A DNA stretch of 64,000 nt. Source: Heterobilharzia americana (Eukaryota; Platyhelminthes; Trematoda; Strigeidida; Schistosomatidae). The stretch lies in assembly GCA_944470555.2 (NCBI GenBank), contig OX104132.1, forward strand, positions 9,991,755-10,055,754, read 5' to 3'. Below the pieces are notes generated by a model. That model was not told the DNA's origin and ran no database searches. It saw only the letters and a program-made list of their open reading frames with translations. Both the position numbers and the translations under genes were made by a program. Positions 35,107-45,639 of the stretch are shown here, piece after piece (positions within the stretch are counted from its first letter, which is position 1; the number at the start of each line of letters is the position of its first letter).

Positions 35107-35486
35107 TGTTACATTTTCGTACACCAACGGATATATATTCCGAAGGAATATTATACACACCCTCTGCTGATAGCTAATTTAGTACGCAAGAATCACTGAC
35201 TGCAATCCCGGAAGAATCGAGAGAAGTACGAAGCTGCATGGTGAGAGAGTTTATGGCTCCGAGAATGCAATGATAAATTAATCCCAAAACACGTGAGAAA
35301 TGACCTTGTCCCCAATTTGAGACATTTGCATAGTAAGAGTGAAGATTAACCAATCAGCGATTCACATTACAATGTGGGCATAGAATAGACTATTAGTCAC
35401 ACCGTAAAGAAAATGGTGTGTGGATGACACGTGTAAATGTTCAGATCAATAACAATGTTTGAAGCAAAAACTGAGCCATCATAATA
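35107..35486 (-). repeat. 5' LTR of the Gypsy element
   Basis: 380 bases, starting TATTATGATGG and ending ATGTAACA in element orientation. The promoter and polyadenylation functions of LTRs lie here by family rule; I identified no specific TATA box. Confidence 0.9.
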
Positions 35487-35491
35487 AAGAC
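35487..35491. repeat. Candidate target-site duplication, right
   Basis: AAGAC directly after the right LTR, matching GAGAC at 31065-31069 in four of five bases. Confidence 0.6.
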
Positions 35492-35572
35492 TATCATCTA
35501 TTTATACTTCATTGTTTTATGTTTTTCTAATGAAATAGAAGCATGTGCATCGTTTTTCAGAAAGCTAGTTAG

Positions 35573-35752
35573 AGACTTTACGTGGATAACTTAATGAAAA
35601 GATCATATGGAACATCTTGTTATAATCAACTATTGTATTCTCAAATAGATGCACATGGAAACCCTATGACTACGGTATCTGCAGTGAATTTTGCGACTGA
35701 ATTAGTACCCACAGTGAATACACCAATTAATTGTGTATTTCAAGTTGGATAG
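35573..35752 (+). CDS. Ankyrin-repeat protein, probable terminal exon d
   Basis: 59 codons and a TAG are open from the acceptor 'AAAGCTAGTTAG' at 35572. Phase 0 matches exon c, and the junction gives 'ALVLSESIGNQRLYVDNLMK', a proper second ankyrin helix. The C-terminal tail ('VNFATELVPTVNTPINCVFQ') is not repeat sequence. A nearer acceptor (CAG at 35560, after a T run) would end the protein after three residues, so the choice rests on the long open frame and repeat register. The Gypsy element ends 86 bases upstream. Confidence 0.55.
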   Translation, partial: RLYVDNLMKRSYGTSCYNQLLYSQIDAHGNPMTTVSAVNFATELVPTVNTPINCVFQVG

Positions 35753-35830
35753 TAATAACATATGACTTTGAATAATAGTGCAATTCATTAGGATAAGATT
35801 ACTCTTGAACATTTTTGAGGTACTTAGAAG

Positions 35831-35836
35831 AATAAA
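35831..35836 (+). terminator. Polyadenylation signal of the ankyrin gene
   Basis: AATAAA 79 bases after the proposed stop codon, a normal distance for a short 3' untranslated region. Supports exon d as terminal. Confidence 0.5.
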
Positions 35837-35894
35837 GAAGTTATTCAGTTGTTACTTTAGTTGATTTTAGACAATACTTATCATTGATTGATAG

Positions 35895-36390
35895 TGGCTA
35901 ACAGCGGAATCCAGGATGCACATTTCGTCCCATTTGGGACTAGTCGTAATCATTTAATATACAGGTAATATCGAGGTATCTGCACAGAAGCCCATATTTT
36001 AATAGAAACCGATCTCAATTCGGTCCAGTCAACGACGGTATAATACAAGCAATAACACTAAAACTATACCCGTCGCACAAGAAGTGGCTATCGTGACTCG
36101 GTAGTGTAGTGGATAACGCTATGGTGTTTGAGACGATCGCTCATAAGTTGGAATCCCAGTGGGAGACAAATCAATCACTGGGAGGCAGGTACATTCAGCT
36201 GACGAGTACCAAATAGGACGAAATGCATATCCTGGATTCTACTGCTAGCCACTGCCCATCTTTACTATAATTCGAACACAGGTATATCGAGGCATCTGCA
36301 CAGGAGCCTATATGTTAATGCAGACCGATCGATTGGGTCCAACCAACGACAGTGTAATACAAGCAATAATACATATTTATCACTGTATCC
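35895..36390 (+). mobile_element. Hammerhead SINE family B, more than one unit
   Basis: A short - strand ribozyme remnant (35895-35945) is followed by a + tail (35965-36060), linker, tRNA-like head 'TCGGTAGTGTAGTGGATAAC', ribozyme and a second tail to 36390. Tail-linker-head order shows that units were joined in tandem before insertion. It lies just beyond the ankyrin gene. Confidence 0.8.
36184..36252 (+). ncRNA. Hammerhead ribozyme, largely intact (family B)
   Basis: Stem I ATTCAG/CTGGAT pairs with one G-T wobble. CTGACGAG and CGAAA are intact. Stem II TACC/AGGA has one mismatch. A minimal stem III 'ATGCATAT' leads to triplet ATC. The predicted cut is after 36231. The flanks 'GGCAGGTAC' and 'CTACTGCTAGCC' match the loop elements of schistosome hammerheads. 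Confidence 0.7.
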
Positions 36391-36544
36391 AAACACAATG
36401 ACTAAGTATCACTGTAAAGACAAGGAGACCTAATAGCCCAGGACTCAATCTTACTTGAAACCATTATTGCACACTGGTGATAGGCCGAAAACTGGGACGA
36501 AACAAGTATACAGTGCTACCTGATAACCAGTAGTTCACTGGCTG

Positions 36545-36830
36545 ATGTTAATTTCAGGGTGATATTCATTCGATTGAAAATCTGAAAGCACTGGACAACT
36601 GTTTTGTTTTAGTATAACACTCAGCAGTACGAACCCATGACCCTACCAGGGAGCAAACTCGTAACCTTCAGGTTTCTCTGGTAGCATGTTACCACTGAGC
36701 CATCAAGTCAGGCAATCAACAATCTTCACTGCTGAAAAGTCTCATACACTAAAACGAAATGAGTTATTCATTACTTCTAGGTTTTCAATGATATTAGTTC
36801 ATGATGAATACCACCTTGAATTGAATAAAC
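36545..36830. mobile_element. Two decayed family A SINE fragments, inverted
   Basis: 36545-36716 (-) keeps head, ribozyme outline (CTGAGTGT core) and tail. 36725-36830 (+) keeps the ribozyme outline (CTGAAAAG, CGAAAT) and tail. Both ribozymes are dead. Confidence 0.6.
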
Positions 36831-37693
36831 TCTCATAAACTTCCAAAATGATATAAATTAGAGAAGAAAACTGTTTTGAACACAACTAGTTCCCTACAAA
36901 TCTCTTAAATGAACTATTGTTTCCTCTTTATATAAATAACTCTTTAAAATTATCACCATTACTTATGATACTTTTATCACCAGTGTCTCTAGAAGTTCTG
37001 CTTGTATTATAAATAAATTCAATGGTTGATATGAATTATATTCATGACTGTCTTTTAAATATTGTATTCCATATCTCTTTCTCTTTGACAATTGTAACAA
37101 CCTTCTAAATTACTATTTTCTTCACTTTAGAGTGATATTGACGAACAGATATGTTCTAATTCTTAGTACTGGAGGTATAGCACAGTGATTTGAAGAGAAG
37201 TCTACCAACTGTCAGGTCATAGGTTCAATAGATGTAGCTCATTACTAACTGCATGGATATCCAATAGGTTCATGAAGTACTCAATATTATTTAAACTAGG
37301 ATTTAATTCTCTCAAAGTCTGGTATTACTATATAGGAAGAACTGTTGGGTCTTGGATTTACTTCTCTAAGCGGTTGTATACGCATATTGTTCAAGTGACT
37401 TGAAATAATAAATAACTATCTGTTCAATGGATATCTGGTTCATATCTATCTTTGTATGTGAAGTGAAATTAAGACCTTATCAAAAGGTGAGTGTCACTTT
37501 TTCATCCGTTGACTAACGGGCCAGTAACTAGAAGCCTTATGATTTCAATATCATTTATCATCCCATTTCCTATCAATCTTAAGGATGAAAGGTTGTTACG
37601 TAAGTTAATAAGTATCCTATATTGGTATAATTCCTGTTTCAATGGTTACAGTCTCTTAGATATTTCCTATTTTTCTGTCAACAATTTAGTTTT
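36831..37693. other. No recognisable gene
   Basis: AT-rich sequence. A tRNA-like string near 37160-37235 ('GGTATAGCACAGTGATTTGA') may be a SINE head relic. The open frame at 37491-37690 has no recognised similarity. Confidence 0.4.
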
Positions 37694-37840
37694 ATCGAAG
37701 ACTGACATCAGTTGGAGGAACAAAGGAAACCTGAGAGCACTGGACAGCTGTTTCGTCCTAGTGTGGGACTCCTCAGCAGTGCGCGCCCACGACCCCACCA
37801 GCAGGGATCGAACACGCGACCTTCAGGTTCCGCGACCAGC
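37694..37840 (-). mobile_element. tRNA-derived SINE family A (inverted partner)
   Basis: Tail, ribozyme and the B-box half of the head on the - strand. It is cut off inside the head and joined with no spacer to the leader of a + copy. Confidence 0.85.
37736..37785 (-). ncRNA. Hammerhead ribozyme, intact core (family A)
   Basis: On the - strand: stem I GCACTG/CAGTGC (6 perfect pairs), CTGAGGAG (37770-37777), stem II TCC...GGA closed by G-C, CGAAAC, stem III ACAGCTGT, GTC (37743-37745). All essential residues are present. The predicted cut lies between 37743 and 37742. With 9300-9350 this is the best ribozyme candidate in the window. Confidence 0.82.
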
Positions 37841-38160
37841 CGTGAGGACAAATACTCAACGATGACATTGGGTGGCGGTTTGCGCTATATCGTGAGCTAA
37901 CAGAAGTTGGAAATATGGAGCATTGGATTCTGACCCAGTGGCTCAATGGTAACGCGCTGGTCGCGGAACCTGAAGGTCGCGGGTTCGATCCCTGCTGGTG
38001 TGGGGTCGTGGGTGCACACTGCTGAGGAGTCCCATACTAGTCTGACGAAACAGCTGTCCAGTGCTCCCAGATTTCCTTTGTTCCTCCAACTGATGTCAGT
38101 CTTCGATGAATAACAACTTGAAATATTTCCAAATCTCCACAACCCCCTCAAAATTTAATT
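37841..38160 (+). mobile_element. tRNA-derived SINE family A, full length
   Basis: The best complete copy: leader 37841-37930, head with A box-like 'TGGCTCAATGG' (37939-37949) and B box 'GGTTCGATCCC' (37982-37992), ribozyme, then tail to 'ATTTCCAAATCTCCACAACC' and about 38160. Useful as the family reference. Confidence 0.88.
38014..38068 (+). ncRNA. Hammerhead ribozyme motif (family A)
   Basis: CTGAGGAG, CGAAAC and GTC are intact, and stem I CACTG/CAGTG. Stem II carries the TAGTCTGAC insertion, as at 8861-8913. Confidence 0.65.
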
Positions 38161-38949
38161 TAGTTTTATGCCAATTAATTGCAAATCATACTATTTCATC
38201 TCAGTTTCTTCTTACGTCTACACAGAAATGTAGTGAAATTTACTGCTAGTTGAATATGTATAAACATTATCATCGATAGTGAGATGTACACCCATAACTA
38301 CATAACTTGGTATTATCAGCATCATGATGGGTGAAATGAACCTCTTTGTATAACAATATAGACCTATCTATGACCCCTTCGATATTATTTTATTTATTCA
38401 TAAAATGAAAACATTCCCACTTCCTGTATTTATTCAGTTGAGAATTGAATCTGAAACTCATTACTGTGAAGGTTGAAATGTTCTCAGAAATCAGCACATT
38501 GGTACATTAGATAATGATCTACATCGATTGCGTGAGGGCTAATGATAGAACTTGGGCGCTCAAATCTCGGTTAGTGGATTGGCGTTCGAACTTATCACCG
38601 ATTGATTGAAAGTTAACTCCTTAAACAAACAAGTCACAGCTCCAGCATCATTACAAACTTTGGAGAATAATCTGTCAGAGATATAACAGTTCTTACTCAC
38701 CTTTAATATATGAATTTATGTAATGAAAACAAATGCCTCAGCGTAAGACTGTCGATTATATAACCTCAGGAAACAGTCTTTTATAATCAGGGAGCTGATG
38801 CCACTAATGATTTATATCCCATTTCAGCTCACATGTAGGTATTTTGCGCGAGGTTCAATCAATACTTCATAGGAGCTTATAAGATAGCTTTGTCAGCCCA
38901 ATAGAGGTCTTTGTTCAAAGTATTCATTAAATAATGCATGTGTCAACTA
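38161..38949. other. No recognisable gene
   Basis: AT-rich intergenic sequence between the two host genes. Nothing recognised. Confidence 0.45.
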
Positions 38950-39480
38950 GTCTGTCAATGGGGGACCTATGAATACTTTGTCGTGGTTCAAGTTCCTCCA
39001 CCTTATATCAGTACATTAGGATAAAATGCAACAAGATGAAAGACGGTGAAATAGAGTCAAAGGTCGTAGAAAGTGATAAGAGAAGATGAAGTGATAAAAC
39101 AAGAAAGATTGTTGGATATGATGAAGACAACGTGTTGTTGAATATGTACCTCTGAGGCTTTTATCTAACCGTATTATCGACAGTCTCCAACTAAGGTTTT
39201 TTTTCACATGGGCTTCATGGAGTGATACTATGTTTTAATCTAACCACCTCAACCCTTTTTCTAGTCTAAACCTACTTCAGTCTACGCATAACAGACACCG
39301 TAACTCAGCTTTCGGAATATATTTCCCAGCCACCTTAATTGTTGATGGCTTATAAGTTTATCACGTGACTTGCCTTTCTTACCCGAAACTCCACACCTAA
39401 TCACTATATTACTAACGTGAGGGTTCCACAACATATGGCGAAGTCCAGGAAGACAGTGTTGACCATTCACTAAAAACACT
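38950..39480 (-). mobile_element. SR2-like non-LTR 3' fragment, degenerate
   Basis: The - strand gives 'PHVSNIVIRCGVSGKKGKS' and 'LISHQQLRWLGNIFR' (39290-39440), parallel to 'HHVSNTEDMRRVLGSTGK' and 'INLHRLRWL' of the copy at 46306. It continues into a decayed 3' end near 38950. Confidence 0.6.
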
Positions 39481-41182
39481 CATGTGGTCGAAGTTTTAGT
39501 ACTTCAAAATTACTTAAACACTGTTAAGAACGTTTCAGTAATAAGTATATCATAACAGAGTTCTATATTAGTTTCTGTGATATGAAGTGCATTAAAAAGA
39601 TCCCATTTAGCTATGTAGTTGTTATAATGGACAGAATAAATGAAAATGGAAACCCTGGAAGCATATTATTGGCGGTCTCATTTTATCTGTTTTAAGGGAC
39701 ATTTTATGCTGAAGACTCATTGTTGTACCGCTCATTTCAAGAGCCTTCAACTGACTCTTTCAGTAAGGTTCATGGTTTTGAATGTTAACTGAAATCAATT
39801 ATGGTGTATAAGTTCGTTTTGTATACACGAAATCAACGATGCCATTATTGTGAAACATTCAGATCATGTAGGGTGTAGTAATTCCGAATCATATGATAAC
39901 GTCAAAGTTCGTATACATTGGAGTTATCAGCATAGCATTTCCTCTTAGTCACTGACTGCACAAAAGGTACAAGTTCAGTCTATCTAATCACTATGTGTAA
40001 TAGAGGCCCAGAACTTTCACTTTTTCAGTCCTTAGCCGTAGAACTCGTTCTAACATGTTACAGTGAAATGTGGTGTCACCCCACTTAGCTTAGTGCGTAT
40101 AGTGCAGACTTTGATCAACGCTGAATACTAAGGACTGGAAAACCACATCAGCTATGCACTGGTGAGAAATTTATATATTCGCTTCATATCTGAAACATGG
40201 GCTTGCCATCTGGATTGCGTAATCTATAGCAAGTCTATATACTAGCGATTTTAGAGGAGACCCTGGCAATGACTGTTATAACTAATGAAATTTCTGTATT
40301 CCGGCTAAGAATATAGTTTTTTTCATTAAATACAGAAAGGTAATTGGTTATCTGAACAGTTTCTAGGGTGACCTATAAAGTTGTTTTTTTATATAGTTAC
40401 ATTATATCTTCAACGAACTTTTCTCAAACCTTATAAAGAGAGATCGTTATACTCATAAACTCTTAATAGTTGCTACTGTATATTCAGGTGATATCTTAAG
40501 GTAATCACCTATTAAGACTCTTAAATCCCCGTACTCATAAATCTTAGGGAATTGATTAACAATTCAGATTATGGTAAGTAATCAGCTTAAATAAGTCTAA
40601 ACTTGTGTTAGTTCTTATGGACTAATTTACTAAATTATTTTACTAAGGTGTTTAAATCCGACTGACTTTAAAGGTGACACCCTTTCAAAGACTATTTGAA
40701 CTCTCAGTCTCTCTATTCGAATTGGAAAGGTAGTTTTCTCATAAAATACACAACTCTAACTGCCTACTTTAGTAGTTGCTAGTGTGACATTTCAACCTAC
40801 TCTCAAATCTTTTAATGAAGTTAATATGTTATCAGTATTGACAACTAATTAAAGAAAATGAACTTATGATCGATTAGAAAATTATCCAAATGCTTTGGTT
40901 ACTTAACTAGACCAAAGATAAAAGGTAAACCATGAAGATGGTGATTCCCGGATAAATAAACACAATTTCCGAGTGAGTGGCAGCCCAGCAAGCACACATA
41001 AGCAGCTTTTAAACTTCAAAGTGGCCTTCCTCCACCGAAGGACAGATCTTACACTTAAAGATCAATCATCTTTAATATCTATCTGACCGATAAAACAAAA
41101 TACTAAGACTTTATATTTTCAATTTCACTAAACAATTTAATGTCTTTCTAGATGATTCGTTTTCTTCATAAACACTTATTTC
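39481..41182. other. No recognisable gene
   Basis: About 1.7 kb of AT-rich intergenic sequence with no open frame or repeat that I can name. Confidence 0.45.
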
Positions 41183-42605
41183 CGAGAAGTAATTTGGCAG
41201 TTGCTTCAATACTACGGAATGCCACAAATCTTTATCAACATCATTCAACAACTATATAAAGACGCCATACGCCGAGTAATTCACAATGCAAAGCTGAGTG
41301 ACGCCTTTGAAGTGAAGACAGGAGTAAGACAAGCTTGCTGCTTACTATCACGGATGCTCTTCCTGACTGTGGTCTACTGGACTGGAATGGACTGGATCAT
41401 GCAACAAACTGTGAGGAGCAAGAACACGGGCATACACTGGCTGGATCAATGAAAAAAAAAGCCTGGGAGATTTCGATTTCGCCAACGATGATGATTGATG
41501 TCTAATGTCTTGTAGCACAACTCGAAGATGTACAGGCGAAAAGCAACGAGTTGACAGAACAGGCAGCGAAGGGGTGGCGAAGACGGGACTTCCTTCAGGC
41601 GAACGTAGAGAAGACAGAGGTAGAGGTGATGAAGATACCCAACTAACAACAACCACGACAACAACGACAAGCACCAATCACCATGAACGGGAGAAATCTA
41701 CAGGAAGTTGTCCATTTCACCCCATCTACCTACCTACCTACCTACCTACCTACCTACCTACCTACCTACCTACCTACCTACCTACCTACCTACCTACCTA
41801 CCTACCTACCTACCTACCTACCTACCTACCTACCTACCTACCTACCTACCTACCTACCTACCTACCTACCTACCTACCTACCTACCTATCTACCTATCTA
41901 CCTATCTACCTACCTACCTAGGCAGCATCATTTCAACAACAGGTGGCACCTGAACAGATGAGGATTTAAAAGCCAACCAGCCAGCCAGACAGCCAACCAG
42001 GATCGGAAAGACAGCAAGACAGGCCTTCCTTGATTAACCCGAAATCAGTGTGGAGATCTACTGCACTACACTACACTCAGCATAAAGTGTGAACAATCTC
42101 CGAATTTCCAACACTAAATCAGTCAAATCACTGCTTGTATATGGTTCAGAAACTTGGCGCGTTACGAAAAGCGTTTCTAACAAACTACAGACGACATTCA
42201 TGAACAGCTGCCACCTACACTCACTCGATAGTGAAGATGGAGATCAGATGGCGAGAATAGTAAGAATAAGCAACAAAGAACTCTGGCTGGCTGGCTGGTG
42301 ATGAACCAACCAAGAACCTATCAGCAGGAGAAGAAAGTGGAGATGGATTAGACTGGGCATACACATAGAAGGCCGACTGGGGACATGACGCACCAGGCTA
42401 GGTGCTCGAGTGGAATCTAAAGGGTAAATGACGAGTTAGATGTCCGAGGCGAGGGTGAGATGTTGTGAAGAAGAAATGAAAGCTTCTAAGCAGTCGTGGA
42501 GCTAGGTTGAAAAGACTGTAGAGAAGAGAGTGGCATGGAAGCGCGCTACTGAATCTCTATGTTCCACCAGGAACCCAAGGGAAAAATAAATAATAATAAA
42601 ATAAT
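41183..42605 (+). mobile_element. RTE-like copy, microsatellite-bearing subfamily
   Basis: It starts in reverse transcriptase ('VIWQLLQYYGMPQIFINIIQ' region), passes 'KTGVRQACCLLSRMLFLTV', a damaged FADD box, a huge CCTA array in the place of the Tyr-Leu codons, and CCAG-rich and CTGG-rich inserts. It ends 'AGGAACCCAAGGGAAAAATA'. Sister copies lie at 50594 (-) and 53822 (+). Non-functional. Confidence 0.85.
41724..41920. repeat. CCTA tetranucleotide microsatellite
   Basis: About 49 units, mostly pure, with TATC interruptions at the 3' end. It sits exactly where the ancestral element encodes Thr-Tyr-Leu-Gly-Ser (ACCTATCTAGGCAGC at 933-956). Open frames through it (Tyr-Leu-Pro-Thr repeats) are artefacts. 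Confidence 0.95.
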
Positions 42606-43904
42606 ACTTATTTCCTGTTGGCTTTTTTTTGATTGATCACAGAAGGTTAAATTGAGAATTTGTAAAGAATTTCTTCGATGAGTTGATTTTTGTTTAAAAT
42701 CTTGTAACAAAAACACCTGTCATGTAATAATGCTGGCCACTTGAAGGTTGATTAATAACCGTAATGATTAACTGATACTACTCACAAACCTAGTGAAAGC
42801 ATACTATTTATATGCTGTGTAAATTTAGTCGAGTTGAAGGTAACGTTTTTGATATGTCAAAGTTAGAGTAGTTATTAAACTATTTATCACACTTTATTCT
42901 TACAAAACAATCAAGTTGATTGATTATTCAACAAAGGTTAAGGTTTACAATAAGATCTAACATAATGTAACAGAGAGGAGGTAAGTTGGCTCTATAATGA
43001 CTTCAAAAGCTCTAATAGGAACACTCAGCTGAATGTTCAAAATACCTCACTACATTTATCATAATATGACACAGGGAGAGGTAAAATTATATTAAAACGT
43101 AAACTAATGATAGAAAGGTAACAGCATAAAAGTGAAAGCTTCTTAACAGTTGACACTGATGGATGAAAAGGTTAAAAAAGGTGTGAAGATTGCATAGTTA
43201 AGGTTTCTTTACGTCAATATGAATGAAACAATAAGTAACTGAATAAGGAATGAATACTAACAACTGTTTCCTAACTGATATCTACCCGTGATGCGAATCA
43301 CTTTCAAGCCAACCAATCCTCCAAGGCCACTCTCCAATTCACATTATTAGTTGCTTTGGAGATTAATTTCTCCAAGTGACCTACGCAAACAAATACTTGT
43401 TGATGGTATTGAATGATCGTGACACTACAATGCGAATTGACAGGAGCTCGAAGAGGTTTGACCATTGAATTACAACCCAGTGGATGAGTATTAATGTGTA
43501 CACCGTAGGATTTAACGGTTCTCAACTTGATGAGTCGGTGGTGTACACCTCAAAGGAGTTCTAAGTTAAAGCAGAATGGCTGTTCACTACTCAAAAGATT
43601 TTCAAGTGACATCGATTCATATAGAAAACTGCTTGAAGATAAATCATTGCTTACAAACCACCAATTTAATAACAAATCCATTCATCGAATGGAGTAAGCT
43701 GGGAAGGAGAATAAGTATGAGTCATGAAAAAAAATTATAATCATAGTTGATATAAAATTTTCTTTCTGGTTATTCAAGCCACAATACACTGAAAATGCGA
43801 TGAAAGCAGCATCGAAGCAATCACCATTTCCTTCTGCACACAGAATCCTAGTTTGTAAAAAGTTGAATTGTTCAAGTTCGTGTAACTTAGGTCAAGTGTC
43901 AGTT
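42606..43904. other. No recognisable gene
   Basis: AT-rich intergenic sequence. The frame at 43304-43525 (-) has no recognised similarity. Confidence 0.45.
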
Positions 43905-44269
43905 TGTTGTGATGCCTCAGTTTTGTATCAAACATTGTTATTGATCTGAACATTTTAACGTGTCATTCCCACAACATTTTCTCTACGATATGACTAGAAG
44001 TCTATTTTCTGCCCACATTGTAATGTGAATCGCTGATTGGTTAATCTTTACTCTTACTATGCAAATGTCTCAAATTGGGGACAAGGTTATTTTTCACGTG
44101 TGTACACATTCACGTGATTTGGGATTGATTTATCATTACATTCTCGGAGCCATAAACTCTCTCACCATGCAGCTTCGTACTTCTCTCTATTCTTCCTGGG
44201 GTTGCAGTCAGTGGCTCTTGCGTGCCAAGTTAGCTGTCAGCTAAGCGCGCCTATAATACTCGTTCAGGA

Positions 44270-44327
<58 letters not shown>

Positions 44328-44351
44328 CCGTAAGCGTTCGAAACCATAACA
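43905..44351 (+). repeat. Solo Gypsy LTR with TA expansion
   Basis: Related to the LTRs of the 31-35 kb element but in the opposite orientation. It starts TGTTGTGATG and ends CATAACA, and is flanked by a perfect 5-base duplication CAGTT (43900-43904 and 44352-44356). No internal region is present, so it arose by LTR-LTR recombination. A (TA)n array at 44274-44327 has grown from the internal 'GGAATATATATCC' of the ancestral LTR. Confidence 0.85.
44274..44327. repeat. (TA)n microsatellite in solo LTR
   Basis: About 26 TA units within the solo LTR near its 3' end. Confidence 0.95.
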
Positions 44352-45639
44352 CAGTTATCTATGAGAACTATACTCAGTTTTTGAAGTGGTCACAAACTCA
44401 CAAACCACAGACCAAGTGAGTTCCGATGGCGATTTCACACAGTGTCATGGATTTACACGCCTGAGGAACTCAACGATACTTTAAGCGGAAACTTAAACAT
44501 AATAGTCATTAATCGGTAGTTTTTAAGTTGGTATCACCCTAACTTTACCTTGAATATATTACGGAATGATGTTTAGACAACTACCCTCTCAATTTCAAAG
44601 CTGATTCTGATAATTCAGATCATGAGTTTAATGAATCATAGTAACGAAATGAATGAATATCATCTGGTGCATGCATATATTCCAACAGTGTTAGTAATTA
44701 GAAAGTAAGATTATTGATGAAATATATCAGTTAATTATGTACAGTAATGGGACTGAAACAAATCACAATCTGACCTTGAGACAAGAAATAGTCAAACAAG
44801 ACTAATGTGAAGGTCAAGGCTGTTTCGACAACTTCCAAACAAGGCTACAGTTGCATACTGTCCGACATTAATTTGATCACTTGATATATTTGAAGATTTC
44901 ACATTATACATCCCTGTTGAGCTATATTTTTAAAAAAAAATCTATTTCAGATCGTACAATTTCGTCAACAGTTATATGTACGCTATCCCAAGTATACATA
45001 TCACGATCACCTTCATGTTATATACATATTTCATGTTTAGAGAAATAATGAAACCAGAAATTCTTTATTTCACCCATATATTCAATATTCAACTTCCTAT
45101 CTGTTTGTTTTAATAGTTGTAGATTTCAAAAAATTTAAAAATTGTGTTTACATTTGTATGTTTATTAGTGTATACACTCGATTTCCTTTCTTGTTTAGAA
45201 GAAATACATTAATTGTACTATTTCGTTAAAATTTCCTAAACTTTTCGACTATACTATACTCATTTCAGTTAGTCCTAAATCATTACTACAACAAATATAT
45301 ATTTTATTGTTATTTCATCTTTGTTATCAATTCATAGTTTAAAATTATTCACATATCATATCACCAACAGAGTTTAACCTAACCGTGTGTAATAATTAAA
45401 TGTCCATCAGAAAAACATGGAATGACGTTATTTCCATATGAAGAATAGAAAAGAGTTGTAAAGTTTAAAACACAGAACGTGAATTATAAGGTGGTCATCG
45501 TGAGAATTAACAGTCTGACTTGGCGGTCGACTTTCTAGGTTAAGCAGAAATAGTTATACATTAATCCCTAAGTTTCTTTCATTCTCCAACCGATGTTCAA
45601 TGGTGAAAGTATGCACCTACAGAAATCAATCTGAGTAAC
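44352..45639. other. No recognisable gene
   Basis: AT-rich intergenic sequence. Nothing recognised. Confidence 0.45.

Larger units (their letters stand above)
31070..35486 (-). mobile_element. Ty3/Gypsy LTR retrotransposon, complete structure, dead
   Basis: The element is on the - strand: 5' LTR 35107-35486, candidate primer site, gag, protease, reverse transcriptase, RNase H, integrase, polypurine tract 31450-31461, 3' LTR 31070-31449. The flanking bases 'GAGAC' (31065-31069) and 'AAGAC' (35487-35491) match at four of five positions, fitting a 4-5 base target duplication. The LTRs are nearly identical over about 350 bases, indicating a young insertion, yet pol is broken. Pol order (integrase last) places it in Ty3/Gypsy; schistosome relatives would be the Boudicca/Saci type, but I cannot choose. 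Confidence 0.92.

Noticed and set aside
34489..35160. Gag start at the upstream Met (35160)
   Set aside because: The first 26 codons lie in the LTR and across the primer site. The Met at 35082 just inside the LTR is the likely start.
37939..38010. Functional tRNA genes at SINE heads
   Set aside because: A and B boxes are present, but the heads lack a full cloverleaf with a credible anticodon arm and acceptor stem, and they recur attached to ribozyme and tail. They are SINE promoters.
41724..41920. CRISPR array
   Set aside because: Pure tandem tetranucleotide without spacers, in an animal genome.
41505..41961. Three overlapping Tyr-Leu-Pro-Thr repeat frames
   Set aside because: Translations of the CCTA microsatellite inside an RTE copy. 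The length varies between copies and there is no conserved start.
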